Positions 45,301 to 53,857 of a stretch of DNA of 64,000 nt are shown one piece after another. Both the position numbers and the translations under genes were made by a program. Within the stretch, counting starts at the first letter, position 1. Each line of letters starts with the position of its first letter. Under the pieces are notes generated by a model that had not been told where the DNA came from, did not search any database, and saw only the letters and a list, made by a program, of their open reading frames with translations. Source of the DNA: a candidate division CSSED10-310 bacterium (GTDB lineage Bacteria; CSSED10-310); NCBI GenBank assembly GCA_016931515.1, contig JAFGEQ010000015.1, positions 181,355 through 245,354 on the forward strand, in the 5' to 3' direction.

Positions 45301-46100
45301 CGCAGGGTGGAGCCGTCTCGTCGTGGCTGGCGGCCGGGCGCACGGATGGTTGCCTGTTTCATGGCAATCAAGCCGATGCCGGCGGAGGCTGGAATTCCCG
45401 CCAGGACCGGGGTGTCGTCATAACCGGCAGCCACTTTCTTGCCAACGTGGCCGGCTCGGGTGGAGGACTCGCGGTTCTGGACGGAGCATTCGATGTGATT
45501 GACTGCGTATTTGGCGAAAATCTGGCGGAGCCCGTGTCGGCGATATCCGGTTACGGTGGCGGAGTGATGTTTGACGGGTGCTCGTCATCTATGATGTCCT
45601 GCACGGTAGTGGACAATACAGTCGGAGGTTTCAGCCGGGTGGCCGGGGGCGGCATTGCGGTCACTGGCGGTGCATCCCTGGTCGTTCGGGATACAATCGT
45701 CTGGGGTAATACAGCGCCCGTTGGAGCTGATCTGGCAGTGTTGTGGCGCTGGGACCCGTCGAATGTGGATCTATCATTTTCCGATGCTGGAGACAGCACG
45801 CCGGAGTCGATTCACGTGTCACCGGGTTCCGCCTGCTGGTTTGGGAACGGCGTCATCTTTGTCGATCCGCTTTTTGTCGAGTTTCCTGTCTCGTGGCTTT
45901 TATCGTCGGTCCGATCGGGACAGAGCGAGACCAGCCCATGCATTGATGCCGGTTCTGAATTGGCATGGAATGCGTCCTATCTGACACCTGACGGAGTCGA
46001 ATACATGCGGAGCCGAACGATCGAAAGCGGCGGGTGGCCGGACAACGACATTCTGGATATGGGAGCGCACCGGGAGCGTCTGACAGAGGAAAACCCATGA
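42375..46100 (+). CDS. Giant right-handed beta-helix (Pmp/pectate-lyase-like) exoprotein, body
   Basis: About 1240 residues (more if counted from 42261) in the same frame as 41919-42260. Short, Gly/Ser/Asn-rich turns of the type FIxCxFxGNxA..GGAI/V recur through the protein, as in Chlamydia polymorphic membrane proteins and pectate-lyase-like helices. Three longer modules begin with a DUF1565-like signature: LFVAPDGSNDLNSGLSPDSP at about 42837, VYVSTDGDDDNDGLSPDTAF at about 43722, VFVAPWGSDEAAGTSVSTPF at about 44755. The end has PCIDAGSELAWNAS and ILDMGAHR, the usual end of this kind of repeat, and no autotransporter barrel. Start codon GTG 42375 is only a convenience: no ribosome-binding site is clear. 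The protein would be secreted; ligand or substrate is unknown. Confidence 0.8.
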   Translation: MESSSPTFIHCSFNGNTAQTQGGAVYCSGSAAPSFIECQFTGNSTSRGNGGACSIRDARPSFSLCNFTGNTATFPGGAIYLRGGRHSVISPGNSFSNNRGCGGNDLAAWSIESNPADATGNSFTGSALSEAYVLPDGAFDISGHTSLLEPVNADLFVAPDGSNDLNSGLSPDSPFRTVRHALDVIRTGLTRDGLVIHLAPGTYSSDLTGETYPLPLLSGINLIGAGSEETVLNSGNAFGCLRCELSIECGAGDLTLTGAKGPGFYARECAVASTGLIISGFAATSYGAGIQLTAGANGSFSNSIIAGNHADVSGGGLHLATQAAGFTDCFFTQNSADCFGGAVFIQTGSATMSGCMFSGNSAQAGGAIRIEGGTPDLSGLPDEPNIFQDNRGSRGANLSADRIPQIPYYAVGNTFDVSPESVWSVAPGAAFDTTASTVTGPPFLGCETVYVSTDGDDDNDGLSPDTAFRTITFALKCIAGTPDAPASVLIAEGMYTEEPAQIASIPDRVSDSVTTGSNAAHASDTRSRQRSGEGFPLSIPPFTSISGAGVGLTRIESTEQTVLDFFFSSGSSVDNLSISSNHGPGILIESCNPILDALAVSNCRSTRNGSGMALTSADPFITNCMFENNSTTMQGGAIHCGIVSRPTILDSVFIGNSSVQIGGAIVSGYSAEVVVSECDFIGNQAVRNGGAIAAFFGTLDAGNCTFTGNRAGLTGGAVYFSEAGGDLAAGGPNSFCKNVAAVGADLAAGEILDAPVDVTGNEFCGIPTSEFYVAPGASFIVTGCSGDPGIRKDVFVAPWGSDEAAGTSVSTPFRSLRHALSRIRAIPSLQHPTVHLAPGRYNLSDGDWPYTLPLISGVTIEGASAKSVVVDAGDAGSAWCGLWSNGSGLRRVTVTGCSSSAVSCEFSSLTIDECVFADNQTSSSGAAVGASGGLLTICQSQFIRNHATGNGGAIDVRQYGSLLMTDSVFYDNSAGSQGGAVSSWLAAGRTDGCLFHGNQADAGGGWNSRQDRGVVITGSHFLANVAGSGGGLAVLDGAFDVIDCVFGENLAEPVSAISGYGGGVMFDGCSSSMMSCTVVDNTVGGFSRVAGGGIAVTGGASLVVRDTIVWGNTAPVGADLAVLWRWDPSNVDLSFSDAGDSTPESIHVSPGSACWFGNGVIFVDPLFVEFPVSWLLSSVRSGQSETSPCIDAGSELAWNASYLTPDGVEYMRSRTIESGGWPDNDILDMGAHRERLTEENP

Positions 46101-46199
46101 ACGAAGCCTGATAGCGGGAGGTGCAGAATACGATCTCGGGACGCAAACAGATACGTGGGGAACTCGTCGGGTTCTTGTTTATAAAAGCAACTGTCTTCA

Positions 46200-46228
46200 T
46201 TGATTATAAACAGTGCCATCCTTATAAT
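46200..46228 (+). promoter_or_regulatory. Strong sigma-70 promoter before the SGNH hydrolase
   Basis: TTGATT (46200-46205), exactly 17 bases, and a perfect TATAAT (46223-46228). The leader to the ATG at 46273 would be about 38 bases. It is the best promoter match I found in the window. Confidence 0.75.
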
Positions 46229-46272
46229 CCGAGATCGGATCATTCACACGGAATTAAAGTGAGATTGCTCTC

Positions 46273-47394
46273 ATGAGGCATATAGTCAAGCGCGTCAGTT
46301 TCAGTTTGATAACAATAATCCTTGTTCTTGTGATCATTGAGTCATTGTCGTCCATTATCGTATTTTTTTTTCCTCCCGTACCAAGAGATACAACCGAAAA
46401 CTATTTCGCAAATCATCCGGAGTGGAAGGATAGTAATGCATATAAAAAAGATACCAAGCTGTTTTGGACGCTTTCCCGATCATTCACAAGCAGTGGAATC
46501 GATTACATAGTAACACCTCAAGGTTTAAGGGACCGATCACCGCAACCAGCGAAAACAAAACCGCGGATTCTGTGTCTGGGAGATTCCGTTACATTTGGAT
46601 TCGGAGGGGCCAAGTCATATCCAGAGCAGTTACAGGAGTTATTACCTGAATACGAGGTATACAATGGCGGAGTACCCGGTTATTCCAGCGAGCAGACGAA
46701 GCGGGTCTTTTTTAAATACAAAGACTGGCTGCAACCGGATGTCCTGGTGCTGTGTGTTGGCCATAATGATAAATACCTTGGTTATTCAGAAGATAAACAG
46801 TGCAATTTACACCGAAAGACGATGATACAGCATTTCAATTCAATAAAACTTGGTGCGCATCTTCTGGAGCCGATCCGGAAAAAATTATGGACAAAGCTAC
46901 TTCCGGTTAAACCGGTTCGGCGAGTTAGTCCGGAGGAATATGTTACGAATCTGGAAACCATGGCACGAGAAGTTAAAAGGACGATTCTGGTAATGTCACC
47001 CTTGTTGTCACAATACGATTTGTCCGCCACATTCGCGGCCAGATTACAGACGGATGAAGACATCTGGAATGCTGTTAGACATGGGGAACTCTACCTGGGA
47101 AACGATCGGCAACGAGTGGAAGGATGGATTATCCCTGCATTTACAAAACTTGCCCTCCAACATACTCCGGAAATCCCTACCGAACAATTAGCGAATCAAT
47201 TCGACCACAGTACAATCGCCTTGTATAGAGCGAGATTACAGGAAGTAAAAAATTCCGAGATTTTAAACATAGAAATCGTTGACACGGCCAATATCAACGA
47301 TCCCGAATTATTTTGGTTTCCCTTCGGGGACCCGGTTCACCCGAATGATGCGGGATACCGGATGATTGCAGCTGCAATCGCTGAATTGTTTTAA
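46273..47394 (+). CDS. SGNH/GDSL-family hydrolase, membrane-anchored
   Basis: A 373-residue esterase-like protein. One N-terminal membrane segment (FSLITIILVLVIIESLSSII), then block I RILCLGDSVTFGFGG with the nucleophile Ser, block II VYNGGVPGYSSEQ, block III VLCVGHNDKYLGYS (GxND form) and block V GDPVHPNDAGYRMIAAAIA with the Asp-x-x-His pair. Length and order are those of SGNH hydrolases found in surface polysaccharide loci, where they may remove or add acetyl groups; that is inference. It ends 195 bases before the convergent GT4 gene. Confidence 0.9.
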   Translation: MRHIVKRVSFSLITIILVLVIIESLSSIIVFFFPPVPRDTTENYFANHPEWKDSNAYKKDTKLFWTLSRSFTSSGIDYIVTPQGLRDRSPQPAKTKPRILCLGDSVTFGFGGAKSYPEQLQELLPEYEVYNGGVPGYSSEQTKRVFFKYKDWLQPDVLVLCVGHNDKYLGYSEDKQCNLHRKTMIQHFNSIKLGAHLLEPIRKKLWTKLLPVKPVRRVSPEEYVTNLETMAREVKRTILVMSPLLSQYDLSATFAARLQTDEDIWNAVRHGELYLGNDRQRVEGWIIPAFTKLALQHTPEIPTEQLANQFDHSTIALYRARLQEVKNSEILNIEIVDTANINDPELFWFPFGDPVHPNDAGYRMIAAAIAELF

Positions 47395-47434
47395 TCGCCT
47401 CCGGGAAATTCCTCCCATATATGCATCATAAACG

Positions 47435-47462
47435 CCTGGATATCTCCAGGGACGCATTTTTT
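47435..47462. terminator. Possible bidirectional-type hairpin between convergent genes
   Basis: CCTGGA (47435-47440), loop TATC, TCCAGG (47445-47450), and six T from 47457. The stem is short and the T run is six bases away, so it may end transcription of the SGNH gene only weakly. Confidence 0.4.
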
Positions 47463-47589
47463 CTCCGGGGGCTCTCGCACAAAAGCTGTAGACCCTTGGA
47501 GTATTCGTTCCCGGTGTTCCAGTATAAATAATGACCGGGTGGAGCAACCTCAAAGGATCACCATCAAGGCTGCTCTGATTCAGGATGCA

Positions 47590-48777
47590 TCAAGCAATCA
47601 GATTATCCCATGTTTCATACGAAGTTGCAGGATTACATCTTGTTTCAAAACACGACCTTTTCTCGTTAGAGCTGAATCCCGGATCCATCAGCACCCGGCC
47701 GATTTTCTCAGCCAGATCGAGAGGATCTCCCGGCCGGACCAGACACCCCATTCCGGTTTCACGCACCAGGACCCTGACTCCGGGAAGATCTGATGCAATA
47801 ACAGGTTTTCCAAAGTGCATCGCTTCCATCTGGACAATTCCGAATGCTTCGGTCCGATTGACTGACGGCAGCACCAGGCAGTCGATGACCTGATACAGTG
47901 CTGCCAGCCTGGTGCGATCAAGAGAGCCGAGGAAAAGGTATGGGACACCCAATTGTTCGCATTCCTGCCTGACAAATGGGAAATAATCCGTTTCACCGGC
48001 CACCTCGGAGCCGTACGGGCCGGCAAACACAAAGACAATTTCTTTACTTATATCATTGTTTCCGAAAGGTGACCCAACTATCCGCTTCAGGTACGGATAG
48101 GAGCGCACAAAATGCTCAAGACCTTTTTCCCTTGATATACGACCGCAATAGCAAACCCAGATGTCGGTTCCTTTCATCGAGGAGAACTCCTGCAACTCAT
48201 GGGATGGGTCAGAAGATCGCTCATGATGCGGAGTCAGACAAGGATCAAGTGCAGGACGTATGAAGGTCATCCTGTCCATATGCCGTTTTAACAAAGGGCT
48301 GTTCTCCGCATAATCCGATGTATACGTTACTATTTTGCGTGAAAATTTGAGTTGTATTGAGACTGCTCCATTCAGACAGGCCGTCATCAGTTGCTTTTTC
48401 CAGCCGGAGCCTAGGTCGATGTGGCAATTAACCAGTGAGATCACGGGCTTGCCAAGCAGTCGTGCAAGACCGATCACGAAAATCCCTTCAAATACAGGCT
48501 GATTGAAAATGATGACATCCGCCCGTCGAAAATCCCGGAAAACCCGAAAAGGATACGTAAACGACAAGAAACCTTTATGAATCCGCAGTTCATACGGCAA
48601 ACGCCGCACTGTGACACCGTCGATGATTTCCGTGTCCGGAAGTTCCATCTTGTGGCGGAACGTCACCACAGTCACGTCATGACCCCGAGAAACAAAATGC
48701 CGCAGAATTGTAGACGGGTACATGATCGCGCCGGAAATATAGGGAAGATAGTACGTTGACATGAACAGTATCTTCAT
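47590..48777 (-). CDS. Glycosyltransferase, GT4 family
   Basis: A 395-residue GT-B enzyme with MKILFMSTYYLPYISGAIMY at the front, VRRLPYELRIHKGF, DIWVCYCGRISREKGLEHFV as the donor-domain opening, VPYLFLGSLDRTRLAALYQV and PSVNRTEAFGIVQMEAMHFG, the acidic E-x7-E loop, at the C-terminal side. Most similar in layout to GT4 enzymes of capsule and lipopolysaccharide synthesis. It is the last gene of a three-gene minus-strand set (51357, 49646, 48777) with overlaps of 17 and 4 bases, so it probably acts on the same glycan as the GT39-type protein. Confidence 0.92.
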   Translation of the reverse strand: MKILFMSTYYLPYISGAIMYPSTILRHFVSRGHDVTVVTFRHKMELPDTEIIDGVTVRRLPYELRIHKGFLSFTYPFRVFRDFRRADVIIFNQPVFEGIFVIGLARLLGKPVISLVNCHIDLGSGWKKQLMTACLNGAVSIQLKFSRKIVTYTSDYAENSPLLKRHMDRMTFIRPALDPCLTPHHERSSDPSHELQEFSSMKGTDIWVCYCGRISREKGLEHFVRSYPYLKRIVGSPFGNNDISKEIVFVFAGPYGSEVAGETDYFPFVRQECEQLGVPYLFLGSLDRTRLAALYQVIDCLVLPSVNRTEAFGIVQMEAMHFGKPVIASDLPGVRVLVRETGMGCLVRPGDPLDLAEKIGRVLMDPGFSSNEKRSCFETRCNPATSYETWDNLIA

Positions 48778-49646
48778 TTGTCAGCCTGTTTTTCAAGTTC
48801 GATAAAACAACAGGGACGGGTTGTTCCGATCGGTTTCTGCTGCTCTGAGTCATACACCGGTTCGAGATATGCTACCCGCGACAGGTTATCGCCGGTTATG
48901 ATGCTCATTTCCGCTGAGGGTGGGTGTAGAAAATTGTATAGATTATTCACTGTTCTTATTGCTGCCGTGCCTGCGGATGTCGGCAATTTTTCCGCAGCAA
49001 GGGTCGGCAGACCAAGATAATGAAAGATCTCTATAGTTCGCACGGTTTGTGGATCGAGATATCCGGTTATTGAGCTGATCCTGAAGCCGGCCTCAGAAAA
49101 CCATTCGGACCATGCCGGTATATCGTGCAGTGCATGATGCCGTTGAATGGTACGGAAAAAGCGTTTGTAAAGGTTTCCGAATACGCACGCCCCGCACAGG
49201 CAATCTTCCCAGTTTTTCAGGGTGATCGAAGCAAATAGACGACCTCCCGGCCGGAGAATCCTGTTCAATTCCTGTAGAGTTCGTGCAGGTTCCAGGAGGT
49301 GTTCGAGCACGGAATTGGAGATGATCGTTGCGATGGAGCCCGACGGCAGATCGATGACTGAACCGCGGTTTTGAATCACTGATTGATAGACAGCCCGTGC
49401 GGATTCGAGAGCGACAGGATCCGTGTCGATGCCGTATTCGAACGCACCGGGTGGAGCCAGCACCCCGGCAAAAAAGCCGTCACCACAACCGAAATCCGCA
49501 ACCGGCGGATTGAATCGATCCTGGACCCTGCTGAATAGAACAACTTCGATAGGACGAAGAAACGAATAAAAATAATGCCGGTGCCGCCTGTAAAGCTCAA
49601 CAGCCCGGTTAAAACATGCATGATCACGTTCAGTTACCTGATTCAT
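48774..49646 (-). CDS. SAM-dependent methyltransferase (class I)
   Basis: A 290-residue methyltransferase between two glycosyltransferase genes. Motif I VADFGCGDGFFAGVLAP, the acidic strand end YGIDTDPVAL, motif III IISNSVLEHLLEPARTLQEL and LRPGGRLFASITLKN are the Methyltransf_11 series. A hydrophobic stretch in the middle and C-terminal part (FHYLGLPTLAAEKLPTSAG) may touch a lipid-linked acceptor. The open frame runs 76 codons further upstream, but that part is antisense-like material inside the GT39 gene. ATG 49646 has GGAAAG six bases before it. A role in capping or modifying a surface glycan is inferred from context. Confidence 0.85.
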   Translation of the reverse strand: MNQVTERDHACFNRAVELYRRHRHYFYSFLRPIEVVLFSRVQDRFNPPVADFGCGDGFFAGVLAPPGAFEYGIDTDPVALESARAVYQSVIQNRGSVIDLPSGSIATIISNSVLEHLLEPARTLQELNRILRPGGRLFASITLKNWEDCLCGACVFGNLYKRFFRTIQRHHALHDIPAWSEWFSEAGFRISSITGYLDPQTVRTIEIFHYLGLPTLAAEKLPTSAGTAAIRTVNNLYNFLHPPSAEMSIITGDNLSRVAYLEPVYDSEQQKPIGTTRPCCFIELEKQADK

Positions 49647-51357
49647 CTCCATCTTTCCGTTTGAAAATGATAACCTTCGGATGGTCATAGACAGTGAATG
49701 TTTCATCCGTCCACGGCTTGTCATCCCGAAACTCCCATCGGACGAAACCCAGGTTGAACGCAGGATAGGATGTAAATTCGGCAACCCTGAAAAATTCCAG
49801 CCGCTCGCTGAAAAGATCTTTATAAAACTGACAGGTGTAAGGAAATTTCTCCGGCATTTTCGGGATGGCTCCATACCCCCTGTTACTGGACAGGATGATA
49901 TAATCGGCCCGGCGAAGCGCGTCCTCCATCCCGTTTATTTTTCCTGAATTGTCCGGATCGAACACCGGCATCTGGGTGCAGTCATATTTCCTTTTTTCGA
50001 TCCCCGGTACCCGGACCGGCATCACATCATCCCAGTTCTCCTCCGCCAGGAAACTCTCCGGCGGGACATGCTGATATATCCATCGGGATGCGTCGACCCG
50101 AGTATGGCAGCGGGAGTATATCCCTATAAAACTCAACGGCCAGATCAGAATCAGAATCCATGCCGTCGCCAGAGCAACTCTCCTGATCTCCCTGTTTTTT
50201 ATCCATCCGAATAGACCCAGCCCTACGGCTGCGAAAATCGCCAGGAAGGGGTACAGGAAAATAAAATAGCGAAGCGCTTTGACATACCGTGTTGACTGAT
50301 AGAGGAAAAATGCGGTGATCCATAGCGGAATGATGAATCTGTCCCACTGCTTCCAGCCGGATCTGAGATGGACACCCTTGCCGAAGAATATCAGGCCCAC
50401 GACGGCAAATGCGAAATATACGTACCCGAGACCGTAACGCGCCATGTTTCTGAGCGCGAACCAGACCGGTGTCGTATTCCGCCACTGGATACTTGGCGGA
50501 TAGGTTGAATCCGGATTCGATATATTGGACAGCATTCTCAGGTTTTCGATAAATTTGGGGCTGATGCGGAGACTGAAAATTCCAGGACCTGCGAATACGT
50601 GCGGATCGGCAATCCGTACCGCCAGACATGTGACGGCCGCGCACAATCCGATACGAACAGTCACCAGAAGCAAATGGCGCTTAATGGACGACGAAGTCCC
50701 TGCCGGGCGGGGTAACAGAAAACCTAGGATCACTGGCATCAGGAACACTGCAGTTATTTTTGTTCCGACGGCACACCCTAGAAAGAGTCCCGTCAGGCAG
50801 ACATCCCGCCATCGGCCGGATTCCCGTACACGCATGACAAAGAGTGATGCAGCAGCCATGAAAAAGCACAGGAACGAATCGCTGGCGAAGAGATGAGCGA
50901 GTTGGATCGGCAGCACGGCAACACCGTAAAGTACTGCTGCATAAAGGGGTGTATGCGGATCGAGATGATACAGGCGGGTCATGATCCGTGCGATCAAAAA
51001 AACCAGCAGGATCGTCAACGTGTCGAACAGGGCACTCAGATGGCGACCCAGTTGTGTTGTGCCATTGTAGTCGTCCATGTTCAGGGCAGCTGCCGTCAAT
51101 TTGATCATTGTCAACGGGAGCGTTCCGTAGACATAGACGGCTTTTCCCCTGTTGTAGGGATTCAGCGGTGACTTGATCGGGTCGAGGTATTCAAATAATC
51201 CCGATGGCACATCCAGGGCGTTGGACGTCATCGTGATCGATCGTTCATCCGGATGCAGATGATTGCCCTGGTCCCAGTCGATGCCGTAAAGACGTAAAGC
51301 CAGACCCAGGATGATTATAGCGGCAATGACAATTCTCGATTTATTAGTTTCTTTCAT
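49630..51357 (-). CDS. GT39/PMT-type dolichyl- or polyprenyl-phosphate-sugar glycosyltransferase, membrane
   Basis: A 575-residue polytopic protein. First helix IVIAAIIILGLALRLYGI, then the catalytic loop WDQGNHLHPDERSITMTS (the GT-C D-x-E type acid pair), and about ten more hydrophobic stretches. Such enzymes take a sugar from a polyprenyl-phosphate carrier and place it on a protein or lipid A in the periplasm. It starts the three-gene run with methyltransferase and GT4. The C-terminal 180 residues form a soluble domain (RADYIILSSNRGYGAIPKMP). Substrate unknown. Confidence 0.88.
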   Translation of the reverse strand: MKETNKSRIVIAAIIILGLALRLYGIDWDQGNHLHPDERSITMTSNALDVPSGLFEYLDPIKSPLNPYNRGKAVYVYGTLPLTMIKLTAAALNMDDYNGTTQLGRHLSALFDTLTILLVFLIARIMTRLYHLDPHTPLYAAVLYGVAVLPIQLAHLFASDSFLCFFMAAASLFVMRVRESGRWRDVCLTGLFLGCAVGTKITAVFLMPVILGFLLPRPAGTSSSIKRHLLLVTVRIGLCAAVTCLAVRIADPHVFAGPGIFSLRISPKFIENLRMLSNISNPDSTYPPSIQWRNTTPVWFALRNMARYGLGYVYFAFAVVGLIFFGKGVHLRSGWKQWDRFIIPLWITAFFLYQSTRYVKALRYFIFLYPFLAIFAAVGLGLFGWIKNREIRRVALATAWILILIWPLSFIGIYSRCHTRVDASRWIYQHVPPESFLAEENWDDVMPVRVPGIEKRKYDCTQMPVFDPDNSGKINGMEDALRRADYIILSSNRGYGAIPKMPEKFPYTCQFYKDLFSERLEFFRVAEFTSYPAFNLGFVRWEFRDDKPWTDETFTVYDHPKVIIFKRKDGDESGN

Positions 51358-51459
51358 CTTGAAAGTGATCAGGTTGAATTCAAGCGAATCGACTGGCAGT
51401 CTGCAATACGAATTCCTGCGTCGGTGTCATCGTCATCGTTACGCATCACCTCGGAGAAG

Positions 51460-52416
51460 TCAACAATGAGGAAGATCCGGCCCTGCCTCCCCCCACAGCA
51501 TCCTGACAAAGTCCTCCGGATCGCGTGCGGTATACGTGCTTAAAAACGACCGGATCGTGCCGAACTCGTGCAGAAGGCAATATTGAGTCAGAATCCGGAA
51601 GACATCCGGAGATGGCTCCAGGCCATAGGCGTCAATCAATACTGAAGCCAGTTCAGGTTCACCAAAGGTGTAAAACGCCAGGGGAGCGACAAACTCGTAG
51701 AGCGGGTGCCCAACCCGCGCATCTCCGAAATCGATCAATCCGGTCGCGCGCCATTCCACAGTATCGATTCCCGTATCGTCGTTATCAGACCATCCGGCCT
51801 TCAGGCTGTTTTTTGTCAGGAGGATGTGATCCGCGGTGATATCGGCATGCATCAACACATGGTTCATCGGCGGTTCGCTGAAATTATGGAGCTGATCCCG
51901 GATCCAGCTCAACCAGGGTTCCGGCATGGCATGATGCGCCTCCGCGCGTTCCACGCGCTCCCCAATGAAGGTATCCCATCTGTCGTCCATCTCCACCGGC
52001 AATGGCGTCCGGTGAAGCGCACGCATCCATTGACCGATCTGCCTGACAACAGTGCGTTTCGTAGCCATCGGCAGAGTCGGCCATACAGTGACGGCCGGCA
52101 CACCGGGCAGGCACTTCATAACAAGGTATGGCCATCCATCGATCTCACCGGAATTGATCACCGACGGAACCGGCAGATTGCGGATGTGAGTGAGCGCGGT
52201 TTTCTCCGCTGGGTAATCCTGCGGCCAGAGTGGGCAGAAAATCTTGATCGTCGTCTCGTTGCCGGAACGAAACACGAGATGTGTGCCGAGCGGCTGACGC
52301 TCCGGGGATTCCGGCAGGTTGTGACGGGAAGCGATCAGACGGGCGGCAGGCAGCCACGCAGCGGAATCGGCATAGATTTTTCGATATTCTTCGATGGACC
52401 GTATCAGTGGCAGCAT
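51460..52416 (-). CDS. Aminoglycoside-phosphotransferase (APH)-family kinase
   Basis: A 318-residue protein-kinase-like phosphotransferase. The hinge region has WPYLVMKCLPGVPAVTVW, the catalytic loop is HVLMHADITADHILL (Brenner-type HxD) and the metal-binding motif is GLIDFGDARVGHPLYEF. The sequence fits the APH/ChoK group that phosphorylates small molecules; nothing points to drug resistance. AAAGGAA lies six bases before the ATG. It lies 70 bases after the GNAT gene on the same strand and may be co-transcribed with it. Confidence 0.88.
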   Translation of the reverse strand: MLPLIRSIEEYRKIYADSAAWLPAARLIASRHNLPESPERQPLGTHLVFRSGNETTIKIFCPLWPQDYPAEKTALTHIRNLPVPSVINSGEIDGWPYLVMKCLPGVPAVTVWPTLPMATKRTVVRQIGQWMRALHRTPLPVEMDDRWDTFIGERVERAEAHHAMPEPWLSWIRDQLHNFSEPPMNHVLMHADITADHILLTKNSLKAGWSDNDDTGIDTVEWRATGLIDFGDARVGHPLYEFVAPLAFYTFGEPELASVLIDAYGLEPSPDVFRILTQYCLLHEFGTIRSFLSTYTARDPEDFVRMLWGEAGPDLPHC

Positions 52417-52486
52417 AGTGGCGTTCCTTTGCAGGCAGGGTTGGAAGTCATCTGCCGGAGACAGGTGACAGATCCATCCGGCTCAT

Positions 52487-53458
52487 TCATATCCGGTAAA
52501 TCCTCCGGATGCCTTTTTCATGGCATCCGTTGGTAACAAAAATACGACGCATCGGCACGTTGAGTATATCCGTCGAGCCGACGTAGCGGGTTGCACCCAT
52601 GTGTTTCAGGTCTTCCAGACCCCGGGCATGGAGCGGTCTCCCGAGTCCCTTTCCGCGAAATTCAGGTAACAATCCGATATTGAAGATTGAACCTTCCTCC
52701 GGATCGTCATGGAACAACTGCGGCAGGACGAATCCGGCGAGGCGTCCGTCCAGCAGTGCCAGTTTCCAGGTCTCCGGGTTGAATGCCGACGCAGCGTGAG
52801 CAATGCATTCATCCAATTCCGTTCCCGGATCATCCACCGTCATGTCCCGATTTATATTCTGCTCAAGAACCGCGGCAAGAATCTCCACGAAAGCACTCCG
52901 GCCTGCCTGAGCAAAGGTTTTATAGGTGAACTGATCCGGTTTGCCAATCCGGGAGTATTCGAAATCTTCCAGGGATCTTTCAACAAACGCCTTCTCACAT
53001 TCAATCCGAAAACCGCTTTGACGCAGATGTTTGTCGAATTCGTCATCTTCGGGTCTGATCCAGTTGACGGCTTCGATCTTCCGCCCGGAGTTGCGGCTGA
53101 CCGCCTCCGCAATCAGTGCCATTGTAACTGGAGACGTTCCGGCATCATTTTTCAGGGAAGTGCTTTTGACATTCGCTGTTCCTGTCATCTCATCTGTTCC
53201 CGATCCAGTCAGCTCGGGGACGATGACGGAGCTGATCACGTACAGGTTGTCGTGAATCAGCATGCCGCGCAATCTGCCAAGACAGCGGTCCCGATCCGTT
53301 GCAACGAGAAAACAGTTTGGATCCTCGGGATACTGCTGCTGCCTGTCAGCGAAGTGCTTCGCCCGATTTTCGATTTCGCCATCCATCATTCCGGGCGATC
53401 CGCATCGTACCCACATTCGCTCCTCGCCGGATCGCAGTGTTCTGATCAACATATTCAT
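52487..53458 (-). CDS. GNAT-family acetyltransferase, probably tandem domains
   Basis: A 323-residue protein. The C-terminal half is a clear GNAT domain: IFNIGLLPEFRGKGLGRPLH, the acetyl-CoA R/Q-x-x-G-x-G loop, then GSTDILNVPMRRIFVTNG. The N-terminal half (FLVATDRDRCLGRLRGMLIH, GFRIECEKAFVE) looks like a degenerate second GNAT copy. GGAGGT sits eight bases before the ATG 53458. Substrate unknown. Upstream, 53459-53857 has no gene I can defend. Confidence 0.85.
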   Translation of the reverse strand: MNMLIRTLRSGEERMWVRCGSPGMMDGEIENRAKHFADRQQQYPEDPNCFLVATDRDRCLGRLRGMLIHDNLYVISSVIVPELTGSGTDEMTGTANVKSTSLKNDAGTSPVTMALIAEAVSRNSGRKIEAVNWIRPEDDEFDKHLRQSGFRIECEKAFVERSLEDFEYSRIGKPDQFTYKTFAQAGRSAFVEILAAVLEQNINRDMTVDDPGTELDECIAHAASAFNPETWKLALLDGRLAGFVLPQLFHDDPEEGSIFNIGLLPEFRGKGLGRPLHARGLEDLKHMGATRYVGSTDILNVPMRRIFVTNGCHEKGIRRIYRI

Positions 53459-53857
53459 AACGGTTTACCTCCGTAAAAATAATCGCTTTCTGATTCCCTT
53501 ATCTACTATAGCATCAGACGTTGGTTTTAATAGATAATCCGGGAGATCTACGGCCCCGGATTGATTCCCGGTCTAGTACAAAAGACAGGGCTGTACGGCA
53601 TTTGAGCCTTGATGACCCGTGCAGCCCGCAACGCAAATCAGTGGATTGTATCCTCTCGTCATAATCCGTGTTTACGATGCTGCATTACTGAAGATCAATC
53701 GTTTATAGGAGCTGGAACATTGCGGTGTACTCGAAAAACTTTTATCATTGAATCTGGATCGGAACACAGTCACCCCAAGACCTGCTATCTACTCAAAACG
53801 AACCAATGCTTTTACCGCTGAAAGCACCAAGGGAGATATTGCATGGGAGGTAAACTT

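Noticed and set aside
53609..53821. 70-codon ORF before the 53858 gene
   Set aside because: No similarity or ribosome-binding site; looks like intergenic sequence.
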